Notes: generated from the sequence alone by a model not told the origin. A stretch of 64,000 nt of DNA from Flammeovirgaceae bacterium UBA6059 (GCA_002435755.1 DIYH01000002.1:474764-538763); one strand, 5' to 3'; counted from the first letter of the stretch, positions 18,176-27,326 are shown. A program made the numbers and translations.

Positions 18176-19087
18176 TTAGTTTTTGATGAATGTTAGAAGA
18201 TGTTCGTTGAAGGCAGTTGAATTATCTATCTGTAGCATATGGCCGGCTGATTCCAGCATATGCAATTTTGCATTGGGGATGTCCTGATAGCCTCCTGCCA
18301 CCTTGCTGACTGTTAGATCAGGGTGTAGGTAGGTATTGGGGATTAGCTTGTCTTCCCTTCCGAAAAGGACTAAAGTAGGAACGTCTATTAGCGGTAGCCG
18401 GTCCCTCACCGGATGCGATAGCATACCGTTTACAGCTTCTGACCTTACCTTGCAGTAAGTTTCGAAGTGTTCTGATGCTCGCATGTCAAGGCGATCCTGG
18501 ATCATTTCTTCAATCCAAGAGGGTTGCTTTACAAAGTTGAGCGCAAAGGCAGCCCTGATCTGTTCTTCAGTTTGTGACTGAAAAACCTCAGGTGTAGTAA
18601 GGCTGTGTAGCAACTCCTTTTCCTTATCCGAAAAAGTTTCGAAACCCGCCGGAGCAGCCAGTATCAAGCTCTTAAGCCATGTGGGTTTCTTTAATGTGGT
18701 GATGATGGCTATTTGACCTCCCATAGAGTGGCCTGTCAGTACTATCTCAGAGAGGTTGAGCGATGAGATAAACTGATCAATCACTTGAGAAAAAGCGTTC
18801 AGTAGATCATTTTCCGATAAGAGATATGGAGTGGATGCGCCATAACCGGGTAGGTCTATCGCAATACACCTGTGGGCACTGCTCAGTGCTTCGATCGTCG
18901 GATACCAATGCTTGATACTACCGCCAAGACCATGAATCATAAAGAGGACTGGCGCATCGGTCGGCCCCTCATCTATATAGGCCATGGTTTGACCAGGCTG
19001 ATATTCAAAATGATGGACTGGATACTTATAAGTTTGGGCCATAGTGGTTTGGAACAGAAGAGTGAAGTACGACACCAGTATTTTCAT
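18176..19087 (-). CDS. Exported alpha/beta-hydrolase (paralogue of 12309-13253)
   Basis: 303 residues with a short N-terminal signal (cleavage near TTMAQ). Motifs: MIHGLGGSIKHWY, GHSMGGQ with the nucleophile, FGREDKLIPN with the acid, and SAGHMLQID with the His. It is colinear with the lipoprotein hydrolase 5 kb downstream, sharing CIAIDLPGYG and PAGFETF-type segments. A periplasmic soluble esterase is inferred. Its start overlaps the SSS symporter stop by 4 bases, linking hydrolysis to uptake of the product. An alternative is a lactonase or C-C hydrolase. Confidence 0.88.
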   Translation of the reverse strand: MKILVSYFTLLFQTTMAQTYKYPVHHFEYQPGQTMAYIDEGPTDAPVLFMIHGLGGSIKHWYPTIEALSSAHRCIAIDLPGYGASTPYLLSENDLLNAFSQVIDQFISSLNLSEIVLTGHSMGGQIAIITTLKKPTWLKSLILAAPAGFETFSDKEKELLHSLTTPEVFQSQTEEQIRAAFALNFVKQPSWIEEMIQDRLDMRASEHFETYCKVRSEAVNGMLSHPVRDRLPLIDVPTLVLFGREDKLIPNTYLHPDLTVSKVAGGYQDIPNAKLHMLESAGHMLQIDNSTAFNEHLLTFIKN

Positions 19088-20649
19088 GCCTTCTGGGTTA
19101 AGGTTGGTTTGGATCTTTGATAGATCACATACCCAATGAGTCCGACAAACAGTGAGGTCAAAATGGCTGCTGTAGAAGCGATGGCAGGATTACGTACTGG
19201 TTCCTGCATATAGGAGCTTAGCCGGCCATAGTAAACACTAAAATGAACGACCATGGCCGTGATAGAGCTTGAAAACGGAATCCATGCAGGTATATCCTTA
19301 AGGAACATGCCGAAGAGGACAGGGACAAAGGCCGTAGAAAAGTATGCGTAGACCCCATTTTGAGCGAAAATACCCACGCTTAAATCCGGGCTTACGAGTT
19401 GCTGATAACTGAACACGAATGTAATAACCGCGAGAAGTATGATAGCAAGTCGGTTGAATGCCACAGGGCTGATCTTAGAATGCCGAATAGGTTTGGCAAG
19501 CACATCACTTGTAATGGTTGTAGAGAGGGTCTGTATTAAGCCTTCCAAGGTGGAGAGTCCGGCGCTAATCAATCCCATTACAACGATAAGGCCAATGTAG
19601 ACAGGAAATCTTGCGACCACATAGGTCGACAGCACACTATCAAGACCCAGGGGTTGACCGTTGTAGGTCAGGTCCGGGAATTTTAGTCGTGCATAAAGTC
19701 CAGCGAAAACCACCAAAAAGAAAAGCAGCTCTACAATGACACCAGTTAGTAAGTAGGTATTGACCTGCTTGTCATCTTTGAGCAGTAGGGATTTGGTAAT
19801 GATGTGAGGTTGACATACGACAGCAACTCCCACAATGATCTGACAAAAAATGATCTCAAAAAAGTCCCTGAAAAGGGGACTCTCTGAGTTAGTGGTTGAG
19901 ACCAAAAGGGGGTCAATGGCCTCAAGTTTACCAAGAAAACCATTGATGCCTCCGGCGAAGTGATCAAAGCCTGAGGTCAGTAGTATGATAGCCACTACGA
20001 TCATGAGTAGTGCCTGTATCATATTGGTGTATACCATAGAGTTGGCTCCACCGAACATCATATAGCCAAACACAAATACAATCACGCCAAGCAGCACGTA
20101 GACCTCTGAAAGATTGAGCGAGGCGGCAAGCAGTTTGGTAAGACCTACACAGATAAGTACTATAAATGTGATAAGGAGTAAGGAAATGACCCCAAAGAAA
20201 AATGCATAGCTGTCCGACTTGTATCTAAGGCCAATCCATTGTGCCATGGTCATGGCCTTGATGGACTGTCCGATTTTTCTGAAACTCTTAGTGAGTATGA
20301 TCAATGAGACCACTGCTGAAATGGCAAAAACAATCCCAAGAGAAATGAAACCGCTCAAACCATAATAGGCAATAAAGCCGGGATTTATAATGAAGGTAGC
20401 AGCACTGGTCATGGAAGCTGCTAGTGCCAGGCCTACGGCTACCGGCGAAAAAGCTATACTCCCCAAGGCATAGTCATTAATGCTTTTAGTTTGACGAGCG
20501 CCTCTGATCACAAAGTATAAAATGACTCCAGCGTACGAGAGTACTACAAACCAACCGGCATATGCAAAAGAAGTACTGGCCATAGGGTTAATTGCAATGA
20601 AATCTGGGCCAAAGTACTCAGTAAGGTGCTCTGAAATCGTTTGCAGCAT
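19084..20649 (-). CDS. Sodium:solute symporter (SSS family)
   Basis: 521 residues with about 13 predicted helices. The segment ASMTSAATFIINPGFI and the GGANSMVYTNMIQ region resemble monocarboxylate-type (ActP/MctP-like) members of the SSS family, which couple import to Na+. It is the first gene after the LytTR regulator (57 bases) and overlaps the hydrolase gene downstream. In context it would carry the acid released in the periplasm across the inner membrane. Substrate identity is inference. Confidence 0.9.
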   Translation of the reverse strand: MLQTISEHLTEYFGPDFIAINPMASTSFAYAGWFVVLSYAGVILYFVIRGARQTKSINDYALGSIAFSPVAVGLALAASMTSAATFIINPGFIAYYGLSGFISLGIVFAISAVVSLIILTKSFRKIGQSIKAMTMAQWIGLRYKSDSYAFFFGVISLLLITFIVLICVGLTKLLAASLNLSEVYVLLGVIVFVFGYMMFGGANSMVYTNMIQALLMIVVAIILLTSGFDHFAGGINGFLGKLEAIDPLLVSTTNSESPLFRDFFEIIFCQIIVGVAVVCQPHIITKSLLLKDDKQVNTYLLTGVIVELLFFLVVFAGLYARLKFPDLTYNGQPLGLDSVLSTYVVARFPVYIGLIVVMGLISAGLSTLEGLIQTLSTTITSDVLAKPIRHSKISPVAFNRLAIILLAVITFVFSYQQLVSPDLSVGIFAQNGVYAYFSTAFVPVLFGMFLKDIPAWIPFSSSITAMVVHFSVYYGRLSSYMQEPVRNPAIASTAAILTSLFVGLIGYVIYQRSKPTLTQKA

Positions 20650-20706
20650 GTGAGCGACACTGATTTCAGGGTAAGGGTCATTTTTTTTGAGGTGAAGGGA
20701 AAAGCG

Positions 20707-21450
20707 CTAGATGATAGATAGTCGTTTCATGAGTTCCGACCTGTGCGTTTTTCCAATCGGGATGTTCTTCCTGGCGATCTGAATGGTATTGTCTTCTATT
20801 GCCTCGATTTGATTGAGATTGACAATAAATGAGCGATGCACTCTCATAAAAAGGTTCCCTGGGAACATGGTCTCTATCGTCTTAAGCGGATAGCTCAGGA
20901 TGTAAGTATTTTGGGCGGTCACGAGGCTGGCATAAATATCATTAGCCTCTACATAGTGGATATCATCAAACTTTACTTTTTCAAGTCGATTTTTGGCCTT
21001 GACAAATAGATGGGTCTCACTGATCATGGCTTCATCAGCTTCCTTTCCAACAGATGCCCTGCTCAGTGTGTGATTATAGATGCCCAACTCAATCGCCGAG
21101 ACTAGCTCATCTATGTCAAAAGGCTTGATCAAGTAGCCAGCGGGATGCGTCAGCTTTGCTTTTTCCAAGGTCATCCTATCCCTGTCAGATGTGAGATAGA
21201 GTATAGGAATATCCATGTGTTCATTGATTTGTCCTGCTACTGCAATGCCATCGATAAAGCCAGCCAGATTAATATCCAGAATGACCAAATCGGGTTGTTG
21301 TGACTTCATCGCGATGAGCAACTCTTCACCACTTTCTTTGATATCCAGTACATCGTAACCTCTCTCGGTCAATGAAAGGCTCAGGTTCTTGGCAACAACA
21401 AAGTCGTCTTCTGCGATCAATATCTTGTTTTTCGTATCTGACCTCTTCAT
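20707..21450 (-). CDS. Response regulator, REC-LytTR
   Basis: 247 residues. The REC domain (about 9-122) has Asp14-Asp15-type acidic pocket (AEDD), phosphoacceptor Asp59 in VILDIN, and Lys near KPFD. A LytTR DNA-binding domain occupies about 145-245 (RVHRSFIVNLNQI). It should bind DNA as a beta-strand-type regulator when phosphorylated by the divergent histidine kinase, only 26 bases away. It is co-directional with the nine-gene locus and probably controls it. Confidence 0.93.
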   Translation of the reverse strand: MKRSDTKNKILIAEDDFVVAKNLSLSLTERGYDVLDIKESGEELLIAMKSQQPDLVILDINLAGFIDGIAVAGQINEHMDIPILYLTSDRDRMTLEKAKLTHPAGYLIKPFDIDELVSAIELGIYNHTLSRASVGKEADEAMISETHLFVKAKNRLEKVKFDDIHYVEANDIYASLVTAQNTYILSYPLKTIETMFPGNLFMRVHRSFIVNLNQIEAIEDNTIQIARKNIPIGKTHRSELMKRLSII

Positions 21451-21476
21451 GATGAGAATAACTAAATTAGCTAAAA

Positions 21477-23450
21477 ATGACTATCGTGCTTCGTCTTGCG
21501 ATTGTGATATTGATACTAGGTCTGCCTCGTCTTTTAAAGGCGGATAATGTACAGGTATCACGTGTATATAGGGATAGTCTGATGAATAACGAGTTTACCG
21601 GCTCATTGGACGAAGAAGATGCCGAGTATTGGGTAAGACTTGATATAGAGATTACACCTGATGATTTTCCTTATTTCCTTGAACTTGGTCAATGGGGGAC
21701 GGCTACTGTTTACCAGAAAGGTGAGCTAATCGGTCAGACCGGTAGCATGCTACCCATGTCCGCCAAAGTATATCCCTCTCACCGCAACCTGATCCCAATT
21801 ACCCAAAGTGGCATCTATTGGGCGAAACTTGGAGTGTCTAATCCGCTGGACATCATACGCTCAACATCAGAGATTGGCCTGCTTTCACACGTTCAGTTGC
21901 AGACTGAATCCAACTGGCGGCTTATTGGTCAGAGTATATTCTTCGGGCTCATTCTGGTGATGTCTTTGTACAACTTGATGATCTATGTATCAGTAAAGGA
22001 TGTGAGTTATCTCTATTATGTCTTGTCCATTGTAGGTGTAGGCTTATACTTGTTTTTCTTTTACGGATTTAGTGGTGAATTTTTCTGGCCAGAGTGTCCT
22101 TATTGGGACATTCACTTCTTTGCTCTGATCATACCCATCACGAATATAGCGAGGATACTCTTTACAAAATCCTACCTCCATACAGAAGAGTACGTACCTA
22201 AGTGGAACAGCTTCCTCACGGTTTTAATAGCCCTTTACATTATTCCGCTAGGTCTATGGGCCTGGAGCTATTCTACTGGAGACAATTGGCTCAATGAGGC
22301 TAACACAGTAATCGGCATTCTTGGTACTACCGTAATGACGACCATTACTGTAGTGAGTGTCATTGTATTTCTTCGAGGCTACAAGCCTGCACTTTGGTTC
22401 TTGTCAGCATACCTTCTGCTTAATGTAGGTGGTATATTGTTCATTTTTAGAGAGTTGGGTTACCTACCAGATAATTTTTTCACCCGTTACCTGCTGCAGT
22501 ACGGTGTAGCCGCTCAGGTGGTACTCTTTTCAATGGGTCTTGCGAGTCGCCTTAACAGAACCCGCAAGAACCTCAGTGATGAGATCATTAAAAAAGAGAA
22601 ACTCAAAAATGAACAGGAAATAGAGAAAAAGAGGATTGTTGAAGAGCAGAAGGACAAGTTGGAGCAGAAGGTCAAGGAAAGAACCTTAGAGCTCGAGCTA
22701 TTAGTCGATAAGATAACCAGCTCAGAAAACAAGCTCCGGGATCTCAATGCGCTAAAAGATCGTCTTTTCTCAATCATTTCTCATGATCTGAAAAGCCCTC
22801 TGACCACAGTAGATTCATTCCTTAACCTGTTGATCAATCATCATACAAAGCTATCGAGTGATGAAATGGCTGAGCTTAGTGGTAAAACCAAAGCTGCTAT
22901 ACAGAACCTTACCCTTCTTCTTGACAATCTGCTTCATTGGTCACGTATGCAACAGGATTATATGAGTTTCAACCCGATCACAACTACGCTTGGTGGCTTG
23001 ATAGAAAAGAACCACCGTCTTTTTAGACTGCTGATAGAGGAGAAACAGCTTCAGGTCACAATTGATCCGGGAATTGCTGAAGTGAAGGTTTGGGCTGATA
23101 AAGACATGTTGGATTTTGTCTTTAGAAATCTGCTCCACAACGCGATCAAATTCTCCCCAAATGGTGGACTCATAATAGTGAATAGTGAGGTAGACGGGGA
23201 TTATCTCAATGTAACTGTTGAAGACAGAGGTGTGGGGATGACCCAGGTAGACATTGATAATATTTTGATCTACAATACCGGATTCACCAAGCAAGGTACG
23301 GATCAGGAAAGAGGAACGGGTATTGGTTTACTTATGTGCAAAGACTTTGTCAATCGCAATAGTGGAGAGCTGACCATCACCAGATTGAATCAAGGTACTA
23401 GGGTTAACTTTTCCGTTCCTCGGCTGATTTCTGATTTTGTACGAAGCTGA
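21477..23450 (+). CDS. Membrane sensor histidine kinase, 7TMR-DISM type
   Basis: 657 residues. Signal sequence, an extracellular 7TMR-DISMED2-like beta domain (about 25-150), seven membrane helices (about 155-365), a coiled coil (about 370-425), HisKA with phosphorylated His436 in SIISHDLKSPL, and an HATPase with NAIKFSPNGG, DRGVGM and GTGIGLLMC. The DISM ectodomain is thought to bind carbohydrate-like or other small ligands. It is divergent from its LytTR partner across 26 bases. Its 3' end overlaps queG by 47 bases in convergent orientation. Confidence 0.93.
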   Translation: MTIVLRLAIVILILGLPRLLKADNVQVSRVYRDSLMNNEFTGSLDEEDAEYWVRLDIEITPDDFPYFLELGQWGTATVYQKGELIGQTGSMLPMSAKVYPSHRNLIPITQSGIYWAKLGVSNPLDIIRSTSEIGLLSHVQLQTESNWRLIGQSIFFGLILVMSLYNLMIYVSVKDVSYLYYVLSIVGVGLYLFFFYGFSGEFFWPECPYWDIHFFALIIPITNIARILFTKSYLHTEEYVPKWNSFLTVLIALYIIPLGLWAWSYSTGDNWLNEANTVIGILGTTVMTTITVVSVIVFLRGYKPALWFLSAYLLLNVGGILFIFRELGYLPDNFFTRYLLQYGVAAQVVLFSMGLASRLNRTRKNLSDEIIKKEKLKNEQEIEKKRIVEEQKDKLEQKVKERTLELELLVDKITSSENKLRDLNALKDRLFSIISHDLKSPLTTVDSFLNLLINHHTKLSSDEMAELSGKTKAAIQNLTLLLDNLLHWSRMQQDYMSFNPITTTLGGLIEKNHRLFRLLIEEKQLQVTIDPGIAEVKVWADKDMLDFVFRNLLHNAIKFSPNGGLIIVNSEVDGDYLNVTVEDRGVGMTQVDIDNILIYNTGFTKQGTDQERGTGIGLLMCKDFVNRNSGELTITRLNQGTRVNFSVPRLISDFVRS

Positions 23451-24405
23451 TGTTCTTTTTTAGTCCGCTGTATTTTGCGCGTTTCACAGCACTTTTCTTA
23501 AAGACTTTTTGAAAGACCTCTTGGGTCATCTCTTCCCAGTCATTATCAGAAAATGCCTCCCAGCCTTGAGGGTCAAATTTCGGTTCTTGCTGAGGTTGGG
23601 AAAAGCGGTTCCAAGGGCAAACGTCCTGGCATATATCACACCCGAATACCCAATTTTCCATACTGCCCTTAAACTCTGTGGGGATCTCCTCCTTGAGTTC
23701 GATCGTAAGGTAAGAAATACAGCGACTGCCGTCTACGACATAGGGTTCCGGAATGGCATCAGTGGGGCAAGCGTCCTGACAAGCAGTACAAGTACCGCAA
23801 TAGTCCTTCGTGGGTCCATCAGACTCTAATTCCAAATCAATAATAAGCTCTGCTAAGAAAAAAAAACTTCCTAACTCCCGGTTGAGCAGGAGAGAATTCT
23901 TTCCAATCCAACCCAATCCACTTTTGGCTGCCCATGCACGTTCATGAACCGGCGCAGAATCAACGAAAACTCGCCCTTCAACAGCCCCGATTTGCTCTTC
24001 AATTTTAGCCATGAACTCCTTGAGCTTATCTTTTATCACAAAATGATAGTCCTGGCCGTAAGCGTACTTGGCTATTTTGAGCTGATCAGGGTCCTGATGA
24101 GTTTCTTTAGGATAATAATTGAAAACCAAAGAAACAACCGACTTAGCACCAGATACCAGTTGGGTCGGATCAAGTCGCTTATCAAAATGATTTTCGAGGT
24201 AGCTCATCTTGCCCTGATAGCCTCGTTTTAGCCATTCTTCTAGCTTGGAAGCTTCTTCAGTAAGGAATTCAGCCTTTGCAATACCACAGAAAGAGAAACC
24301 AAGCTCTTTGGCAATGGATTTGATAATTTCGGTATTCTTATGGGTATTCAATGTACAGATTACAAGAGTCGTATAAATGTACGGATTGATCCTTGAGAAA
24401 GACAC
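23404..24405 (-). CDS. queG: Epoxyqueuosine reductase
   Basis: 333 residues as drawn. QueG reduces epoxyqueuosine to queuosine in tRNA, using cobalamin and two [4Fe-4S] clusters. Ferredoxin motifs are CGTCTACQDACP and CDICQDVCPWN; the N-terminal cobalamin-binding part includes VDSAPVHERAWAAKSGLGWIGKN. The true start is uncertain: homology begins near THKNTEIIKSIAKELGF, and a TTG at 24351 would fit better than the ATG at 24405. Its 3' end overlaps the histidine kinase gene tail-to-tail, so transcription of each may affect the other. Confidence 0.93.
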   Translation of the reverse strand: MSFSRINPYIYTTLVICTLNTHKNTEIIKSIAKELGFSFCGIAKAEFLTEEASKLEEWLKRGYQGKMSYLENHFDKRLDPTQLVSGAKSVVSLVFNYYPKETHQDPDQLKIAKYAYGQDYHFVIKDKLKEFMAKIEEQIGAVEGRVFVDSAPVHERAWAAKSGLGWIGKNSLLLNRELGSFFFLAELIIDLELESDGPTKDYCGTCTACQDACPTDAIPEPYVVDGSRCISYLTIELKEEIPTEFKGSMENWVFGCDICQDVCPWNRFSQPQQEPKFDPQGWEAFSDNDWEEMTQEVFQKVFKKSAVKRAKYSGLKKNISFVQNQKSAEERKS

Positions 24406-24458
24406 AAGCAGGCCAGGAGTTAATTAACGCTTGCTTCTTCAAATATAAAGTTTTAATT

Positions 24459-24485
24459 TAAACTAGAAACTTAAACTAGTTTAAC
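24459..24485 (+). promoter_or_regulatory. Palindromic operator of the toxin-antitoxin operon
   Basis: TTAAACTAG occurs at 24459-24467 and again at 24472-24480, and the second copy is the left half of a perfect 14-base palindrome (24472-24485) that ends directly before the antitoxin ATG. This arrangement matches autoregulation by Phd/YefM-type antitoxins, which repress their own operon; binding here is inferred. Confidence 0.75.
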
Positions 24486-24734
24486 ATGAAAACAGTAGGG
24501 GCATTTGATGCCAAGACGAACCTCTCTCGGATACTCAAGGAAGTAGCCAACGGAGAGGAATATACTATTACGAAGCACGGTAAACCAGTGGCTAGGCTGA
24601 AACCTATTTGGGAATCGAGAATAGAAAAGTGGGAAAAGTTGAAAGCCCAACTTTCGAAAATGAGAAAGCGTGAGTCTTTGGGCAAAGTTAGTATTGATGA
24701 CATTATAGCTTGGAAAGATGAAGGGCGTAGGTAG
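24486..24734 (+). CDS. Phd/YefM-type antitoxin
   Basis: 82 residues. The N-terminal half matches the Phd/YefM DNA-binding fold (VGAFDAKTNLSRILKEVANGEEYTITKHGKPVARL), and the C-terminal half is charged and should wrap the toxin. It is a type II antitoxin that neutralises the PIN toxin encoded next and represses the operon through the adjacent palindrome. The toxin gene starts within its last codons (17-base overlap), typical translational coupling. Confidence 0.92.
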   Translation: MKTVGAFDAKTNLSRILKEVANGEEYTITKHGKPVARLKPIWESRIEKWEKLKAQLSKMRKRESLGKVSIDDIIAWKDEGRR

Positions 24735-25146
24735 CCTTATAGTCGTTGATTGCTCATACATAATGCCACTATTTCTGGCTGATGAGTTGTCTGATCCAGC
24801 TGAAAAGCTGGTAACACAAGCAATCAATGAAGAGATAGAGATACTCTCTCAACCATTGTTTGAGTATGAAGTACTGAACGTACTACTTAGTGCAAAAAAG
24901 AGAGGTAGGATTGTAGATGAAGATGTCAAGTCATCTTTGGATCTATTCAATGTCCTTCCACGTACAGTAATCTCATTATCAAATAGCGATCACATCCAAA
25001 TATATCAACTCACTCAAGAGCAGACTCTCAGCTATTATGATGCGTCATATTTGCATCTGGCTTTAAGAGAAAAGGCGCTGCTAGCCACACTTGACAAAAA
25101 GCTGATGCAAGCTGCTGAAGAGATTGACGTGACACTACTCAAATAG
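24718..25146 (+). CDS. VapC-type PIN-domain toxin
   Basis: 142 residues, PIN ribonuclease. The acidic metal site is visible: Asp11 (VVDCSY), Glu51 (YEVLNVLL), Asp108 (YYDASY) and Asp126 (ATLDKK). Such toxins cleave tRNA or rRNA with Mg2+ when released from the antitoxin. Pairing of a PIN toxin with a Phd-type rather than AbrB- or RHH-type antitoxin is known (VapBC variants). Its 3' end overlaps ruvB by 12 bases, convergently. Confidence 0.93.
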   Translation: MKGVGSLIVVDCSYIMPLFLADELSDPAEKLVTQAINEEIEILSQPLFEYEVLNVLLSAKKRGRIVDEDVKSSLDLFNVLPRTVISLSNSDHIQIYQLTQEQTLSYYDASYLHLALREKALLATLDKKLMQAAEEIDVTLLK

Positions 25147-26163
25147 CGTACCCACACGCTGCGGAGGGATCTTACCCAGATGTTCATAAGCCAGCTCGGT
25201 GCACATTCTCCCTCTGGCTGTTCGCTTGATGAAACCTTCCATAATCAGAAAGGGCTCATAAACTTCCTCTATCGTTTCGGACTCTTCCCCACATGCAGTG
25301 GCTATGGTTGATAAACCGACAGGCCCCCCTTTGAACTTGTCAATGATGGTAAGTAGGATACGATTATCCATCTCGTCGAGTCCGTGATCGTCTACGTCTA
25401 GTGCGTTAAGAGCAAACTTCGCAATCTCCAAGGTGATATCTCCATCCCCCTTGATCTGGGCAAAGTCTCTTGTCCTTCGCAACAGGTTATTCGCGATACG
25501 CGGAGTGCCCCGACTCCTCCTCGCGATTTCGTAAGCTGCATCATCGGCGATGGCTGTATTAAGTATATCCGAAGATCGTTGGATGATTCTGGTAAGTAGC
25601 TTGGCATCATAATACTCGAGGCGCGCATTGATACCAAATCGGGCTCGAAGTGGAGCCGTCAACAGGCCTGATCTTGTCGTTGCTCCGATCAAAGTGAACG
25701 GGTTAAGACCGATTTGCACCGAGCGGGCATTAGGTCCACTATCAAGCATGATATCGATCTTAAAATCCTCCATGGCAGAGTAGAGGTATTCTTCTACTAC
25801 CGGATTCAATCGATGGATCTCATCAATGAAGAGCACATCATGATCTTCAAGATTGGTGAGCAGTCCGGCGAGATCTCCGGGTTTGTCAAGCACTGGGCCA
25901 GATGTCAACCGCAGGCTTGAACCTAGCTCATTGGAAATGATATGGGAAAGTGTGGTCTTGCCAAGGCCCGGGGGTCCATGGAGTAGTACGTGATCGAGTG
26001 GCTCTGCGCGTTGCTTGGCAGCCTGCACGAAAACTTTGACGTTTTCTACCACTTTATACTGCCCGGTAAAATCATCAAATGACAAAGGCCTTAGGGCCTT
26101 TTCAAACTCTTTTTCCGAGGAACTCAGTCCACCACCATCACCCTGAAGATAATCTTCTCGCAT
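25135..26163 (-). CDS. ruvB: Holliday junction branch-migration ATPase RuvB
   Basis: 342 residues, usual length. Walker A HGPPGLGKTTLSH, Walker B LFIDEIHRL, sensor GATTRSGLLTAPLRARFG, and the C-terminal winged helix ending KIPPQRVGTLFE. With RuvA it drives branch migration of Holliday junctions in recombinational repair. It is monocistronic here, convergent with the toxin and divergent from apbE across about 126 bases. Confidence 0.98.
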   Translation of the reverse strand: MREDYLQGDGGGLSSSEKEFEKALRPLSFDDFTGQYKVVENVKVFVQAAKQRAEPLDHVLLHGPPGLGKTTLSHIISNELGSSLRLTSGPVLDKPGDLAGLLTNLEDHDVLFIDEIHRLNPVVEEYLYSAMEDFKIDIMLDSGPNARSVQIGLNPFTLIGATTRSGLLTAPLRARFGINARLEYYDAKLLTRIIQRSSDILNTAIADDAAYEIARRSRGTPRIANNLLRRTRDFAQIKGDGDITLEIAKFALNALDVDDHGLDEMDNRILLTIIDKFKGGPVGLSTIATACGEESETIEEVYEPFLIMEGFIKRTARGRMCTELAYEHLGKIPPQRVGTLFE

Positions 26164-26289
26164 CTCCCAAATTTGCTTCTAAAATAATCATTATTCGTGG
26201 ATCGGGATTATTGAGAAAGCGCTTGACAGAAGACTGCTGATTAGTGCAACTATGATGCAGAAAGATTAAATTGCGGCAAAATCTGACCT

Positions 26290-27324
26290 ATGTCTGCTTT
26301 CAATGGCAAACGTATTGCCGGAGCTCTATTAATGGGTGTCATTATCATTCTAATCATAAGATTCGCCAATCAGTCCGAAGATTTGGTAATGGTAACACTT
26401 GGTGGTACAACTATGGGGCCCATACCTTATACTGTAAAGTACCTTGAAGCAAACGGTCAGAGTTATCAGACCGAGGTTGATTCATTATTGATTGCTTTTA
26501 ACAACTCGCTTAGTACTTATATACCCAACTCTGAGATCAGCCGATTTAACAACAACGATTCTATCCGTTTTGAGTCACAATATCTTCAGGAGATCCTCAC
26601 CAAATCAAAGGAGATCTATGAAATCACCTCAGGTGCGTTTGACCCTACTGTCGGGCCTCTGGTAAATGCTTGGGGGTTCGGACCAGGAAGTGAACAAAAT
26701 CTATTAGATAGCGCTACAGTAGATTCATTATTGATGACGGTGGGTTTTGACAAGATTGATTTTGATGATCAAAGTGCTTCCAAGCCAGCAGGCGATCTTT
26801 TTCTAGATTTTAGTGCCATAGCAAAAGGTTATGGTGTGGACGTAGTAAGCGAATTTTTGGAGTCGAAGGGAATTGCCAACTATATGGTTGAAATAGGGGG
26901 GGAGGTCCGATGCAAGGGCAAGAATTCCACCGGTAGGAATTGGCTCATCGGAATTGACGATCCTAATGTAGCTCAGAATGAGCGTCGGCTTAAAGCCACG
27001 GTGTACATCGAAAATATGTCGTTAGCTACATCTGGCAATTATCGGAACTTTTATATCAAGGATGGGCAGAAAGTATCGCATACGATTAGTCCGTTTACGG
27101 GCTACCCTGTTGAGCATTCGCTGCTAAGCGCTTCGGTATTTGCCAAAGATTGCATGTCGGCAGACGCTTATGCTACCGGGTTCATGGTAATGGGATATGA
27201 TCAAAGCCTTAAGATTATTCAACAGTCTGATAATATGGAAGCTTTCCTTATTTACTCCGACGCAAAAGGAGAGATCCAAACCTATGCTACGCCCGGCATA
27301 GCCAATTATCTCAATGTAGAGTAG
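26290..27324 (+). CDS. apbE: FAD:protein FMN transferase
   Basis: 344 residues. An N-terminal membrane or lipoprotein-like helix (about 9-24) is followed by the ApbE domain: GGTTMGPIPYTVKY, ITSGAFDPTVGPLVNAWGFG, DFSAIAKGYGVD, VEIGGEVRCKG and HTISPFTGYPVEHSLLSASV. It covalently attaches FMN to Thr residues of exported or membrane flavoproteins such as Nqr and Rnf subunits. No such target gene is in the window. A methyltransferase gene follows 2 bases downstream, so the two are likely co-transcribed. Confidence 0.95.
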   Translation: MSAFNGKRIAGALLMGVIIILIIRFANQSEDLVMVTLGGTTMGPIPYTVKYLEANGQSYQTEVDSLLIAFNNSLSTYIPNSEISRFNNNDSIRFESQYLQEILTKSKEIYEITSGAFDPTVGPLVNAWGFGPGSEQNLLDSATVDSLLMTVGFDKIDFDDQSASKPAGDLFLDFSAIAKGYGVDVVSEFLESKGIANYMVEIGGEVRCKGKNSTGRNWLIGIDDPNVAQNERRLKATVYIENMSLATSGNYRNFYIKDGQKVSHTISPFTGYPVEHSLLSASVFAKDCMSADAYATGFMVMGYDQSLKIIQQSDNMEAFLIYSDAKGEIQTYATPGIANYLNVE

Positions 27325-27326
27325 TT

